A stretch of 64,000 bases of DNA from assembly GCA_030696775.1 (NCBI GenBank), contig JAUYRN010000031.1, positions 248,001-312,000 of the forward strand, read 5' to 3'. A model generated the notes under the pieces. The model saw only the letters and a program-made list of their open reading frames with translations, was not told the origin of the DNA and made no database searches. The stretch comes from Sulfuricurvum sp. (GTDB taxonomy: Bacteria > Campylobacterota > Campylobacteria > Campylobacterales > Sulfurimonadaceae). The position numbers were made by a program, and so were the translations under genes. How positions within the stretch are numbered: position 1 is the first letter of the stretch; each line of letters opens with the position of its first letter. Shown in pieces: positions 49,924-60,477 of this stretch.

Positions 49924-50733
49924 TTATTTTATTGCATCCAACTGCAACAACTTCTCACTTAGTTCTTCTAATTGTTCTAATTTTAGCATATTTGGACCAT
50001 CACTCAACGCACAAATAGGATCAAAATGAGTTTCGAAGAAAAATCCATCTACTCCGACGGCGGCAGCGGCACGTGCGAGATGAGGAACCATAGAGCTGTC
50101 GCCGCCTGTTTTCCCCGTTCCCGTTCCAGGCATCTGAACAGAATGGGTCGCATCGAAGATAACCGGAGCAAACTGTCGCATAATGACGAGCGAGCGCATA
50201 TCGACCACGAGATTACCGTATCCGAATGTCGAACCGCGCTCACATAAAAGGACTCCATTTTTTTGCGATGCTTCGTATGTCACCTCATCACATCCACGGG
50301 TTTTGAGCACTTTTGCGACCGAAAACTGCATATCTGCCGGAGTCATAAACTGACCTTTTTTGATATTAACGATTTTATCTGTTTTCGCTGCGGCAACCAG
50401 TAAATCGGTTTGACGGCATAAAAAAGCAGGGATTTGGATCATGTCAATCACTTCTGCTGCGATGGGAACCTGGTAGCTCTCATGGACGTCCGTGACAATC
50501 TTATAGCCGAAATCGTCTTTGACCTTTTGCAAAATTCGCAAGCCCTCTTCGAGTCCGGGTCCACGGTAACTGTCCAATGACGTTCGATTAGCTTTGTCAA
50601 AACTCGATTTAAAATAAAAATCAAATCGCGGATCATTATGATAACGCTCTAAACTTTTGGCAATTTTAAATATCGATTCTTCGCTCTCAATGACACAAGG
50701 TCCCGCTAGAAGTATCATACGCAAGCTCCACAT
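49924..50733 (-). CDS. kdsA: 3-deoxy-8-phosphooctulonate synthase
   Basis: [56 protein letters not shown]. Confidence 0.96.
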   Translation of the reverse strand: MWSLRMILLAGPCVIESEESIFKIAKSLERYHNDPRFDFYFKSSFDKANRTSLDSYRGPGLEEGLRILQKVKDDFGYKIVTDVHESYQVPIAAEVIDMIQIPAFLCRQTDLLVAAAKTDKIVNIKKGQFMTPADMQFSVAKVLKTRGCDEVTYEASQKNGVLLCERGSTFGYGNLVVDMRSLVIMRQFAPVIFDATHSVQMPGTGTGKTGGDSSMVPHLARAAAAVGVDGFFFETHFDPICALSDGPNMLKLEQLEELSEKLLQLDAIK

Positions 50734-50769
50734 CTTTAGGTTTAATGGGACATTTTACTCAAGGTAAGA

Positions 50770-51993
50770 TTAAAATCCACAATGGCTTTTTGGATTAGAC
50801 ATTTTATTAATCCCTTTTTTGCATTGAACATGAAGCATGTAACGATAGCTTCGCATAATGACCGTTTTAATCAGATGTCCAAGAATTCCACTGACTCGGA
50901 TCCATCCCAACAATGAGACACTCGCATAATTTCCACCAAGTGCGATCATCATCCCTCTCATCTGAATATCTGAAGCCTTCATCTCTTTTCCTTGGATCAA
51001 GGCTAATATATTATGGGCTGCATGCACACCACTTTGTTCAGCGCTTTGCGCTGTGGAAGGGAGCAATTTACCGGTCGTTTCCCGAAGCTCAGTAATATCT
51101 CCAGCTGCAAAAATACAATCATGAGAAGGTATGCGTAAAAACTTATCCACAATGAGCTGCGATTTTTTATTTTTTTCAACCTTTAATTCGCCGGTGAGGG
51201 TGGAGGCTACGATCCCTCCTGTAAAGATCATAAAATCAAAACAAATCGATTCGGTTCCATTCAAGATCAAGCCGTGTTCTTCGACAGAAGTAATACGTGA
51301 ATGGTTGATAATTTTTACCCCTAGCTTCAAAAGCCGCTTAGTTGCTTGCGTGATTAAATAGGACTCCATTCCCTCTAAAACATTTTCATGAGGAATGATT
51401 AAAAAGATATGAATATTGTCACACGTCAGAGTGTTGTCTTGGTGAAATACACGAATATAATGGGCCATTTCAGCTGCAATCTCAACACCGCTGAGCCCGC
51501 CTCCACCGATAACAACATTAAAAGGTTCACTGCACCATCCCCCCTCACTCTCCATGCGCTGATAGAGCCTTTGTTCAAATTGCTGCTTGAACGCCAATGC
51601 ACTTGGCAGAGTTTTGACCCCGTGTGAATATTCTCGCAGCCCGTCCGCAGCATTACTGTACGCTGTTCTGCTCCCAGTACAGATGAGCAAATAATCATAC
51701 GAATGACCTGATGTTTGACCGATGATATGGTTGGACTCAAAATCAATCGTACGAATGGTGTCTTTTATATAGCTAACATAATCTCCATAACTGAGACATA
51801 AAGCCAATAAATCAATCGTAACGCGGGTCATTGAACACTCATTGGCAATGAGCTCATACGCTTCTGTTTGGAGATAATGATAGGGATGCTGATCAATGAG
51901 GACTACATCGCAAAGATCTGAATTAGCCAAAACTTTTAGCGCCTGGACTCCTGCATAGCCTCCACCCACGATAATGACACGTTTGCGCTGCAT
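50770..51993 (-). CDS. NAD(P)/FAD-dependent oxidoreductase (NDH-2-like)
   Basis: MQRKRVIIVGGGYAGVQALKVLA ... YDYLLICTGSRT ... CIFAAGDITEL; start reassigned to 51993. Confidence 0.88.
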   Translation of the reverse strand: MQRKRVIIVGGGYAGVQALKVLANSDLCDVVLIDQHPYHYLQTEAYELIANECSMTRVTIDLLALCLSYGDYVSYIKDTIRTIDFESNHIIGQTSGHSYDYLLICTGSRTAYSNAADGLREYSHGVKTLPSALAFKQQFEQRLYQRMESEGGWCSEPFNVVIGGGGLSGVEIAAEMAHYIRVFHQDNTLTCDNIHIFLIIPHENVLEGMESYLITQATKRLLKLGVKIINHSRITSVEEHGLILNGTESICFDFMIFTGGIVASTLTGELKVEKNKKSQLIVDKFLRIPSHDCIFAAGDITELRETTGKLLPSTAQSAEQSGVHAAHNILALIQGKEMKASDIQMRGMMIALGGNYASVSLLGWIRVSGILGHLIKTVIMRSYRYMLHVQCKKGINKMSNPKSHCGF

Positions 51994-52030
51994 AAAATAT
52001 CCCTTGCAAAAAGCTTTTGGATTGATTATA

Positions 52031-53191
52031 TCAATATTCCAAATAGTTATTAACAATTCCTGATGAACATACTACGGCTGAACTAAACGCCCATTGAAAG
52101 TTATATCCCCCAAGCTCTCCCGTAACATCCACCGTTTCACCGATGAAATAAAGCCCCTTTATCCTCGTACTTTCCATGGTTTTAATCTCTAGCTCCTCAT
52201 GCGCCACACCGCCACGGCACACTTCCGCTTTGCTCATTCCAAATGTCCCTGAAGGTGCCATTGTGTAGTTTTGAAGTTTTGATAATTTTTCGCGCTCATC
52301 GGGGTTTAGACGATTGCATGGTTTATCGTCCAAAGAAATTGCTTCTAAAAATGCTTTGATAAATCGCTTGGGCAATGGAAGTGCGGTGCTGAGTAATTTT
52401 TTCTCTTTAAAGAGTTTTTCCAGCTCTAAATCGGGGCAAAAATCAAGCGCTATCTCTCCACGATGCCAATACAACGATGTGGAAAGAACTACGGGACCGC
52501 TAATCCCCTTGTGCGCAAAAAGCAAATCTTCATCCAGTAACTTTTCACCCACACGAATACGAGCAGGAAAACTAATCCCACTGAGCTCTTTCATCCAAAA
52601 CTCTTTGGGCTGAAGAGTTAAACCCACCAGTGCCGGAGCAAAAGGGATAACTTTATGCCCGTACTCTTGTGCGATTTTAAGTCCAATATCACTTGCACCG
52701 AGTTCTTTGTAACTCGCACCTCCCGTTGCAACGACGATATTGGAGGCACTGAATTTCCCCTTATCGGTCGTCACCACAAAAGGAGCATTCCCCGCAACGC
52801 TCAAAATTTTATGCCCCAAAAGCATATCACATCCGCGAGCACGTCCCAATAAAATGGAAATCACCTCATCCGAACTCTTCGGACAAAAATAATAGCGCTC
52901 TTTACGAATCACAGGACGAAGCCCGCCATTATGAAAATACTCCAATAACGCTTCTTTGGAAAATGCCCTGAGCGCATTTGACACCAAAGATTCATTTCCT
53001 AAAAAATGGCTCGCATCCACTTCCACATTGGTGAGATTGCATTTTCCTCCACCAGAGGCTTTGAGTTTTAATGCGGGCTTCGTATTTCCCTCGATGATGG
53101 CGATTTTTAGAGAACTTTTTTCTGAAAGCTGTGCCGCACACATCAATCCGCCAGCCCCAGCTCCTAAAATAATGACATCAAATTGTTTCAT
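52031..53191 (-). CDS. HI0933/BaiN-family NAD(P)/FAD-dependent oxidoreductase
   Basis: DVIILGAGAGGLMCAAQLSEK, LKASGGGKCNLTN, GGVAHEELEIKTMESTRIKGLYFIGETVDVTGELGGYNFQWAFSS. Confidence 0.93.
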   Translation of the reverse strand: MKQFDVIILGAGAGGLMCAAQLSEKSSLKIAIIEGNTKPALKLKASGGGKCNLTNVEVDASHFLGNESLVSNALRAFSKEALLEYFHNGGLRPVIRKERYYFCPKSSDEVISILLGRARGCDMLLGHKILSVAGNAPFVVTTDKGKFSASNIVVATGGASYKELGASDIGLKIAQEYGHKVIPFAPALVGLTLQPKEFWMKELSGISFPARIRVGEKLLDEDLLFAHKGISGPVVLSTSLYWHRGEIALDFCPDLELEKLFKEKKLLSTALPLPKRFIKAFLEAISLDDKPCNRLNPDEREKLSKLQNYTMAPSGTFGMSKAEVCRGGVAHEELEIKTMESTRIKGLYFIGETVDVTGELGGYNFQWAFSSAVVCSSGIVNNYLEY

Positions 53192-53790
53192 CGCTTTAAC
53201 AACCGTAATGCCAACAATGAAAAAAGTGTTCCTACGACTGCCACGTGGGTAATCGTAATCGTTTTATGACTCATTAAATAGTGGATCGCAATCAAAACAA
53301 TCGCGATATAGACCAGCTTATGCCATGATCGAAATTTAGCAAACAGTTTCTTAGTCGACGTCAATGCCATCAGCAATAAAATCAAAAATGCACCCATCCC
53401 AAACGCGATAAAAGGTTTAGTCAATACTTCATGGTTTACACCTATAAAATCAAACTGCTGATCGACACCGATAAACAAAAGAGCATGAATCAATGCGTAA
53501 AAAAAGGCAAATAATCCTAAAAGGCGACGGTATTTCAAAAAATTAATCCCGATATAGCTTCGTAATGGTGTCACCATCAACGTAATAGCCAACATACACA
53601 ACGCACTGTTCCCCGCCAAATCACTCGAAAATTTCAATGGATCTGAAGGAATTTTGGTCAATATTACCTGCAAATACTGCTCCATAAATACCAAAATATC
53701 ATGTACTATTTGCGGATGAAATTCAACACTAAAACGCAATGCCGCATAGACTATCGGTAACAGTGCCCCGATCCAAATCAAAATTCTCAT
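53188..53790 (-). CDS. msrQ: Heme-binding subunit MsrQ
   Basis: Ferric-reductase-like TM protein (MVTPLRSYIGINFLKYRRLLGLFAFFYALIHALLFI, WHKLVYIAIVLIAIHYLM) next to msrP. Confidence 0.9.
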   Translation of the reverse strand: MRILIWIGALLPIVYAALRFSVEFHPQIVHDILVFMEQYLQVILTKIPSDPLKFSSDLAGNSALCMLAITLMVTPLRSYIGINFLKYRRLLGLFAFFYALIHALLFIGVDQQFDFIGVNHEVLTKPFIAFGMGAFLILLLMALTSTKKLFAKFRSWHKLVYIAIVLIAIHYLMSHKTITITHVAVVGTLFSLLALRLLKR

Positions 53791-53800
53791 TAACCCTCTT

Positions 53801-54730
53801 TTAGTAAAACTTTTTTAAATCTACGCCTTTGTACAGTGAAGCAACTTCTTTACCGTACCCGTTGAACATCAATGTATCTTGCTTGAAAAAATGACCCAAC
53901 GGACGTTCACGCGCCTGTGACCAACGCGGGTGATCGACAGTTGGATTCACATTGGCAAAAAAACCATATTCTTTGGGTGCCATTTCATTCCATGTTGAGC
54001 GGGTTTGCTTCTCTTTGAGAGTGATACTGACAATGCTTTTAATACTTTTAAATCCGTATTTCCAGGGCACAACTAAACGGATTGGAGCACCATTTTGTGG
54101 CAAGAGCTCTTTTCCGTATAGCCCAACAGCTAACAGCGTCAAAGGATTCATCGCTTCATCGATACGCAGTCCTTCTCGATATGGAAATGCAATACTACCA
54201 AAACTTTGCCCCTGTGCCGGAAATTGTTTCGGATCAAACAACGTTTCAAATTCGACGTATTTAGATTTTGACGTTAATCCTACATATTTTAGTACCGATG
54301 CAAGAGGAATCCCAACCCACGGAACCACCATCGACCACCCCTCAACACACCGAAAACGATATATACGTTCCTCTGACGGAATCAATTTTAGTAACTGATC
54401 AATATCAAAAGTCACTTTTTTTTGCACTTCTCCCTCAATACGCAATGTCCATGCTCGCGGTTTAAAATATTTGGCAAGCTTTGATGGAGCCTCTTTATCG
54501 GTTGAAAACTCATAAAAGTTATTGTACGTCGTAATCTGATCATAAGAGGTAAGCTTTAAACTGCGAGACTCTTTCTCCCTCTCATAACTCAATGCCGAGA
54601 ACAAAGGTGTCCCCGCTAATACTACAGCAGAAGCCGCAAGTTTCATAAGCTCTCGGCGCTCTTTATACACACTCTCAGGAGTGATTTGATTTGAGGGGAT
54701 CAAGTTGGGGTAATTTTGACGCGTAAGCAT
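53801..54730 (-). CDS. msrP: Protein-methionine-sulfoxide reductase catalytic subunit MsrP
   Basis: YNNFYEFSTDKEAPSKLA, RCVEGWSMVVPWVGIPL, PWKYGFKSIKSIVSI; RR-containing Tat-like leader; start at 54730. Confidence 0.93.
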   Translation of the reverse strand: MLTRQNYPNLIPSNQITPESVYKERRELMKLAASAVVLAGTPLFSALSYEREKESRSLKLTSYDQITTYNNFYEFSTDKEAPSKLAKYFKPRAWTLRIEGEVQKKVTFDIDQLLKLIPSEERIYRFRCVEGWSMVVPWVGIPLASVLKYVGLTSKSKYVEFETLFDPKQFPAQGQSFGSIAFPYREGLRIDEAMNPLTLLAVGLYGKELLPQNGAPIRLVVPWKYGFKSIKSIVSITLKEKQTRSTWNEMAPKEYGFFANVNPTVDHPRWSQARERPLGHFFKQDTLMFNGYGKEVASLYKGVDLKKFY

Positions 54731-54782
54731 GGCAAATCTCCAGTTGGCTATAATTGCACTAATAATATCCAAGGGTTGGTAA

Positions 54783-54818
54783 ATGTCTAAAAAACTTCAT
54801 ATTGTTCCCTGGATTTAA
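54783..54818 (+). other. Upstream mini-ORF / decayed duplicate of the rimO start (MSKKLHIVPWI*)
   Basis: ATGTCTAAAAAACTTCATATTGTT matches rimO start ATGTCCAAAAAACTTCATATCGTA at 21/24 positions; all three differences are third-position synonymous. Confidence 0.75.
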
Positions 54819-54912
54819 ACGCTAAATGAGCAAAGCCCATTTAGCTACGCTCGCCGCTATGGCACTAAAGCTTGCCCTTAAAAGGGCAAAAAATAAAAAT
54901 TAAGGTTTATTT

Positions 54913-56229
54913 ATGTCCAAAAAACTTCATATCGTATCATTGGGTTGTACCAAAAATCTCGTTGACACCGAGGTCATGCTAGGACGGCTTCAAAACTATA
55001 CCATGACGGATGATGGTACGGATGCGGATGTTATTATCGTCAATACGTGCGGATTTATCGATGCAGCAAAACAAGAGTCACTCAATACGGTTTTCAACCT
55101 CAATGCAGGACGTAAAAAAGAGTCTGTACTAGTCATGGCAGGATGTTTGAGCGAGCGCTATAAAGATGATCTCGCAAAAGAACTCACTGAAGTAGATATT
55201 TTTACAGGCGTTGGTGATTACGATAAAATCGATGAACTTTTAGCCCTTAAACAAAGTCGTTTTTCTCCTGAAGTATACCTCATCGACGGAGCAGAGCGTG
55301 TCGTGACGGGTTCGACGTATCATGCCTATATCAAACTCTCTGAAGGGTGCAATCAACAATGCAGTTTTTGCGCCATTCCGTCGTTCAAAGGGAAACTCAA
55401 CTCGCGTGATTTAGAAAGTGTGGCACGTGAAGTCGAAGGACTGGTTGTGAAAGGATACTATGATTTTAGTTTCGTTTCTCAAGATTCCAGCTCCTATTTA
55501 CGGGACCAAAATATCCCTGATGGACTTATCCATCTTATCAAGCGAATCGAGCTCATCGACGGTGTTAAAAGTGCACGGATTTTGTATCTCTATCCTTCGA
55601 CTACAACCCTAAAACTTATCAAGACTATCGGCGATTCCAAGCTGTTTCACAACTATTTTGATATGCCTATCCAGCACATCAATGATGAGATGCTTCGCAT
55701 CATGAAGCGCGGTTTTGGAAAAGAAAAAACGCTCGAACTTCTCAATGCCATGAAGGCATTGCCAAACGCATTCATCCGTACCAGCTTCATCGTCGGGCAT
55801 CCTTTCGAAACTGAAGCAATGTTTGAAGAGATGGCAGAGTTTGCCGCTTCTTTTGGCTTTGACCGTCTCAATGTCTTTAGCTACTCGGATGAAGAGGGGA
55901 CAAGTGCCTATACCTTAGGAGATAAAATCCTTACAAAAGTCATCAACGCCCGTGCCAAAAAACTGGGGAAAATTGCCTCTAAAATCGAAATCGAAAGCCT
56001 CCAAAAACTGGTTGGAACTGAAATTTCTCTCGTTATCGACGGAGAGAGTGACGAACATGAGTTTCTCCTCAGTGCACGTGCTCTCAACTGGACACCTGAT
56101 GTGGATGGGGAAATCTATGTCAATGACCGTGAGATCGAAAGTGAGCTGACGTACGGAAAAATGTACCGTGCCCGCATTACTGAACTCTCAGGAACTCATC
56201 TCCTAGCGACCATCACAGGCGATGCGTAA
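54913..56229 (+). CDS. rimO: Ribosomal protein uS12 methylthiotransferase RimO
   Basis: IVSLGCTKNLVDTEVMLGRL, VNTCGFIDAAKQES, EGCNQQCSFCAIPSFKGKLNSR. Confidence 0.97.
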   Translation: MSKKLHIVSLGCTKNLVDTEVMLGRLQNYTMTDDGTDADVIIVNTCGFIDAAKQESLNTVFNLNAGRKKESVLVMAGCLSERYKDDLAKELTEVDIFTGVGDYDKIDELLALKQSRFSPEVYLIDGAERVVTGSTYHAYIKLSEGCNQQCSFCAIPSFKGKLNSRDLESVAREVEGLVVKGYYDFSFVSQDSSSYLRDQNIPDGLIHLIKRIELIDGVKSARILYLYPSTTTLKLIKTIGDSKLFHNYFDMPIQHINDEMLRIMKRGFGKEKTLELLNAMKALPNAFIRTSFIVGHPFETEAMFEEMAEFAASFGFDRLNVFSYSDEEGTSAYTLGDKILTKVINARAKKLGKIASKIEIESLQKLVGTEISLVIDGESDEHEFLLSARALNWTPDVDGEIYVNDREIESELTYGKMYRARITELSGTHLLATITGDA

Positions 56230-57238
56230 GCTTTTACACCTCCAACAGCTTCGTGAGGGGAAAGTTCTCTTAGCCTTTTCCGGTGGAGTCGATTCTACCG
56301 CCCTCTTCCATCTTCTCCTCGATAGCAAGATTGATTTTGATATTGCCCACGTCAACTACCATGCTAGACCTACCAGCGACCATGAAGCCGCCAGTGCCGA
56401 ACTGCTCGCACAATCGCACGGCTTACACTGCTATGTCCACTCTTGTCATCTCAACGGCAGTAATTTTGAGCACCATGCACGTATTGAACGGTACCAATTT
56501 TTTGACTATCTGATAAAAAAGCACCACTACACTTATCTTCTCACCGCCCATCAACTCAATGATCGTTTGGAGTGGCTCATGATGCAGTTGTGTCGCGGTT
56601 GTGGATTACCTGAGTTGCTCGGTGTCAAATCTATGGATAAACGAGGGGATATTACCCTCATACGCCCTCTCCTCCAACACGATCGTCAAGAGATCGAAGC
56701 GTATTTAAATGAGCGTAATCTCTCTCATTTTATCGATGAAAGCAATTACGATGAGAAATACACTCGCAACCGTTTTCGGCATCAATTCAGCACTCCTATG
56801 ATGCGTGAGCATACTGATGCCCTGCGACGAAGTTTTCGTTATCTCGAAGAAGACAACGAGAGTCTCATCGAAACCATTAATTTTGAAGAGTGTGATGGAT
56901 TGTATTGGAGTAAAAATCCCATCAATCTGCGCTCTCTCCTATATGGAATCGATCAGCATTTAAAATCGCTGGGGACACTCATGAGCGGCAGTGAAAAAGA
57001 AGATTTAAAAAAAGAAAAAAATTGCGTTATTTCAAGAACTATTGTAGTTTCAATCGAGGAAGAATACACGTTCATCGCCCCCTATCATGCCAATGTGATT
57101 ATGGATAAAGGGTTTCGTGAAGAGTGCAGAAAACTCAAGATCAACCCAAAATTACGTGGGTTTCTTTATGGCTCTCCTAAAGCCTATACGACTATACGTC
57201 GATTAAAAGAGCAGCTAAAACCTCTTCTATGCGACTAA
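56222..57238 (+). CDS. tilS: tRNA(Ile)-lysidine synthase
   Basis: VLLAFSGGVDSTALFHLLLDSKIDFDIAHVNYHAR (PP-loop); 8-nt overlap with rimO. Confidence 0.93.
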   Translation: MRKLLHLQQLREGKVLLAFSGGVDSTALFHLLLDSKIDFDIAHVNYHARPTSDHEAASAELLAQSHGLHCYVHSCHLNGSNFEHHARIERYQFFDYLIKKHHYTYLLTAHQLNDRLEWLMMQLCRGCGLPELLGVKSMDKRGDITLIRPLLQHDRQEIEAYLNERNLSHFIDESNYDEKYTRNRFRHQFSTPMMREHTDALRRSFRYLEEDNESLIETINFEECDGLYWSKNPINLRSLLYGIDQHLKSLGTLMSGSEKEDLKKEKNCVISRTIVVSIEEEYTFIAPYHANVIMDKGFREECRKLKINPKLRGFLYGSPKAYTTIRRLKEQLKPLLCD

Positions 57239-59618
57239 CTCCACGGATTTCAAGAACATTTTTAACTTCATCCGGAATATCGTCGAGATCACGCTCATAA
57301 TTTTTTTGCGGAATAAGCGCTAACTTCATCCCTGCACGATGTGCCGCGATCAGCTTTTCTTTGAGTCCGCCGATAGGAAGAACATTTCCGGTCAACGATA
57401 CCTCACCTGTCATTGCGATGTCAGCACGCACTTTTTTCTCCGTTAAAATCGAAGCGATAACCGTACACATAGCGATTCCGGCACTCGGTCCATCTTTAGG
57501 CGTTGCACCATCGGGAACGTGGATGTGCAAATCAAAACGCTTATAGACTTCACTTGCATCCACGGCAATAGCACTCTCACGCTCTGCAACGCTGAGAGGG
57601 ATGATAGAATGATCAACAGTAATTTTGCCCGTGTCGATAAGTGTTTTCACGACTGAGAGGGCGATACGTGCGGATTCTTTCATCACGTCACCCAGACTTC
57701 CGGTAAGTTGAAGGGTCCCTTTTCCATTGATGCGAATGGCTTCAATCTTAAGTACGTCTCCCCCGACCGCAGTCCACGCCAAACCATTCACCACACCAAT
57801 ATGGTTAATATGATCGGTTTTTTCAATCTCAAAAACTGTTTTTTCCAAAAAGTCTTTGAGGTTTTTAAGCGTTACACTCACCTTTAAAGTACTCGGATCT
57901 TCGAGAATCCTTTTCGCTGTCTTACGAACGATGTCCGCTATGCGACGACGCAAATTACGTACGCCCGCTTCTCGTGTATGTTTTTCGATAACATCAAACA
58001 AAGCTGTTTTAGAAATCGAAAGTTCCGAGGTTTTAAGTCCGTGTTTTTTCAGCTCTTGCGGAATGAGATACTGTTTCGCAATCTCGTATTTTTCCTGCGG
58101 TGTATATGAGCTGACGGGAATAAACTCCATGCGATCACGCAACGGTCCAGGAATTTGTCCTACATCATTCGCCGTAGCAATGAAAATTGCCTTGCTCAAA
58201 TCGAGATTAAAGTTAAGATAATAGTCTCTAAAATGAGTATTTTGCTCAGGATCTAAAATCTCCAACAATACTGCGGTTGGATCTCCCCTGTGCGATTTTG
58301 CAATCTTATCAATTTCATCGAGCACAATAATCGGATTCATTTTTTTAGCTTCAATCACCCCTTGAACGATACGCCCCGGCATTGCTCCCACATAGGTGCG
58401 TCTGTGTCCTCGAAGCTCATTAACGTCTTCGAGCCCACCCAATGCAATTCGTACAAGAGGACGCTTAAGCGCCGTCGCAATCGAGTTCGCAAGTGAGGTT
58501 TTACCCACACCCGGAGGACCCGCAAAACATAAAATAGCCCCACGCCCCTCTTTATCCGCTTGACCACGTAACTCCAGCAGTTCACGAACGGAAAAATACT
58601 CTGAAATTCGCTGCTTAGGCTTTCTAAGTGAAAAATGGTCTTTATTGAGTTGTGCTTCAACATCATGAACATTAAGCGCTTTTTTGGACTCTTCTCCAAA
58701 AGGGATCTCAAGAACGTATTCCAAATACGTCTGCAACATTCCCGCATCACCACTGTCCGGGTGCATACGAGCAAATCGCTCGAGCTGCTTAGAGGTCTCT
58801 TTGTACGCATCGGCGTGCATTTTGTCTTTTTTGGCTTCAAGCTTTTTTCGGAACTCTTCGATCTCTTCTTCACGATGTGTATCCGTACCCAACTCTTTTT
58901 GTATCTGTTTGAGCTGTTCTTTGAGAAAATATTCTTTGTTTACTTTCTCTATTCGGGTATGAACCTTGGAGCGGATCTCTTTTTGAAGTTTATTGGCTTC
59001 TGTCTCTTCGATAAGCTCATCGATCAGCATCAAAAAGCGTTTTTCAGGATCACGTTCGATAAAAAGTTTGTACGCATTCTCTTTTTTCATTTTAATGGAG
59101 CTGGAAATCAGGTCTACGATACGATTGTACTCATGATTTTCCTCTATAGTACGGAGTAAATCAGGAGGAAAATAGTTACTTACTTGTGAAAGTGCACGAA
59201 CTTTTTCACGTAAAATTTCCAATATGGCATCCATCTTAAGAGCATTAACACTCGATGATTCGATAAGATCGACCTGTGCACGTAATGGATTATCATGAAT
59301 CATCTCAGTAATGTGCCCACGGGCTAATCCCTGAAATAAAACCTTAATCCGTCCATCAGGGAGAACAACTTTACGCATAATTGAGCCGATTACTCCTGCA
59401 TCATAGATGGCATCTGTTTCACGCGATCCTTCATGTTCAGGCTTTACGGGACACACGATGATCAATGAATTATTTTCAATCGCTTCAGCGGCAGCTGCAA
59501 TGTTTTTTTCATCACTCAAAAAGAGAGGTGAAATCATAAAAGGGTATAAAAAAAGCTCATCCTCGGCAATGACAGGAAGTGTCGTTGGAAAAGCGGCATA
59601 GTTACTTAGTTGCATCAA
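57192..59618 (-). CDS. lon: Lon protease
   Basis: FAGPPGVGKTSLANSIA, VLDEIDKI, DGATPKDGPSAGIAMCTVIAS catalytic Ser, GGLKEKLIAAHRAG catalytic Lys. Confidence 0.97.
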   Translation of the reverse strand: MMQLSNYAAFPTTLPVIAEDELFLYPFMISPLFLSDEKNIAAAAEAIENNSLIIVCPVKPEHEGSRETDAIYDAGVIGSIMRKVVLPDGRIKVLFQGLARGHITEMIHDNPLRAQVDLIESSSVNALKMDAILEILREKVRALSQVSNYFPPDLLRTIEENHEYNRIVDLISSSIKMKKENAYKLFIERDPEKRFLMLIDELIEETEANKLQKEIRSKVHTRIEKVNKEYFLKEQLKQIQKELGTDTHREEEIEEFRKKLEAKKDKMHADAYKETSKQLERFARMHPDSGDAGMLQTYLEYVLEIPFGEESKKALNVHDVEAQLNKDHFSLRKPKQRISEYFSVRELLELRGQADKEGRGAILCFAGPPGVGKTSLANSIATALKRPLVRIALGGLEDVNELRGHRRTYVGAMPGRIVQGVIEAKKMNPIIVLDEIDKIAKSHRGDPTAVLLEILDPEQNTHFRDYYLNFNLDLSKAIFIATANDVGQIPGPLRDRMEFIPVSSYTPQEKYEIAKQYLIPQELKKHGLKTSELSISKTALFDVIEKHTREAGVRNLRRRIADIVRKTAKRILEDPSTLKVSVTLKNLKDFLEKTVFEIEKTDHINHIGVVNGLAWTAVGGDVLKIEAIRINGKGTLQLTGSLGDVMKESARIALSVVKTLIDTGKITVDHSIIPLSVAERESAIAVDASEVYKRFDLHIHVPDGATPKDGPSAGIAMCTVIASILTEKKVRADIAMTGEVSLTGNVLPIGGLKEKLIAAHRAGMKLALIPQKNYERDLDDIPDEVKNVLEIRGVSRIEEVLAALLIDV

Positions 59619-59639
59619 AAATCCTAATTAAATTGTAGT

Positions 59640-60365
59640 TTATTTGCTTTCGTTATCGTCCATCGAAACAACGCTTCGAGTTTGTGGAATCATAAACGCA
59701 TACCAGCTGCTTGATCCATCACCCTCAAATATCTTTCGATACCACGGAATATCTGCAGGAATAACAGTAGAGTGATCGATCCATGTTACGGGTGAAATAT
59801 TCGAATAATAATCTGCTCCCTTTGGTTTTCCCAAACGAGTATAGAGTTGAGCGATTTGATCATTCAGCGTCCCGCGTGCGAGCTGTAATTGTGTTTCCAT
59901 CGTATTAACGAGAGGCATATAGGTCGAATGAGGGTAACTTGCTCGAAACACATTGACCCCTTTTAAGGTCTCATCAATAAGACCTTGATCCCGTCCCGGA
60001 TTAGGCAATGCTAAGAATTTTGATTTTATCTTCAAAAATTCCGAGTACTCACGGCCTTCACGTGTAGCGTATCGACGATTGTACTCATCTAAAAAGTGTT
60101 CGCTTAGCAAATACTCTTCGTATGCCATATGCGCTTGAGCCATAATCAACGTTGCTTCAACCAGCAATGGCGAACCGATATGTTCACTTTGCAAGGAGCT
60201 AAAATAGCTGTCTGCTTTTTCAAGATTACCGTTTGATACTGCCGAAATCATTTTTTCATACCAGTAGTCAGCAGGCTTATTATATTCATCCAACTCTTTA
60301 CTGCTGCATCCACTCATAAAAAAAATCACTGCAACTGTCGCTATCACACCTCGAATCATCTTCAT
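59640..60365 (-). CDS. bamD: Outer membrane assembly lipoprotein BamD
   Basis: Lipobox FFMSGCSS, YWYEKMISAVSNGNLEKADSYFSSLQSEHIGSPL..AQAHMAYEEYLLSEHFLDEY. Confidence 0.88.
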   Translation of the reverse strand: MKMIRGVIATVAVIFFMSGCSSKELDEYNKPADYWYEKMISAVSNGNLEKADSYFSSLQSEHIGSPLLVEATLIMAQAHMAYEEYLLSEHFLDEYNRRYATREGREYSEFLKIKSKFLALPNPGRDQGLIDETLKGVNVFRASYPHSTYMPLVNTMETQLQLARGTLNDQIAQLYTRLGKPKGADYYSNISPVTWIDHSTVIPADIPWYRKIFEGDGSSSWYAFMIPQTRSVVSMDDNESK

Positions 60366-60477
60366 CGCTTATCCATTTTTTATTAAAGTAGTGACAATTT
60401 TACCAAAAAGAGATTAATACTACATTGTTGAACCTTTTTTGTGTTAAAATCAAACTAATTTCTAAACTACAGAGGTA

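Noticed and set aside
58635-59159. 174-aa Phe-rich ORF antisense to lon (and 58355..58873 out-of-frame ORF)
   Set aside because: Composition typical of reverse-frame reading of helical, charged Lon sequence.
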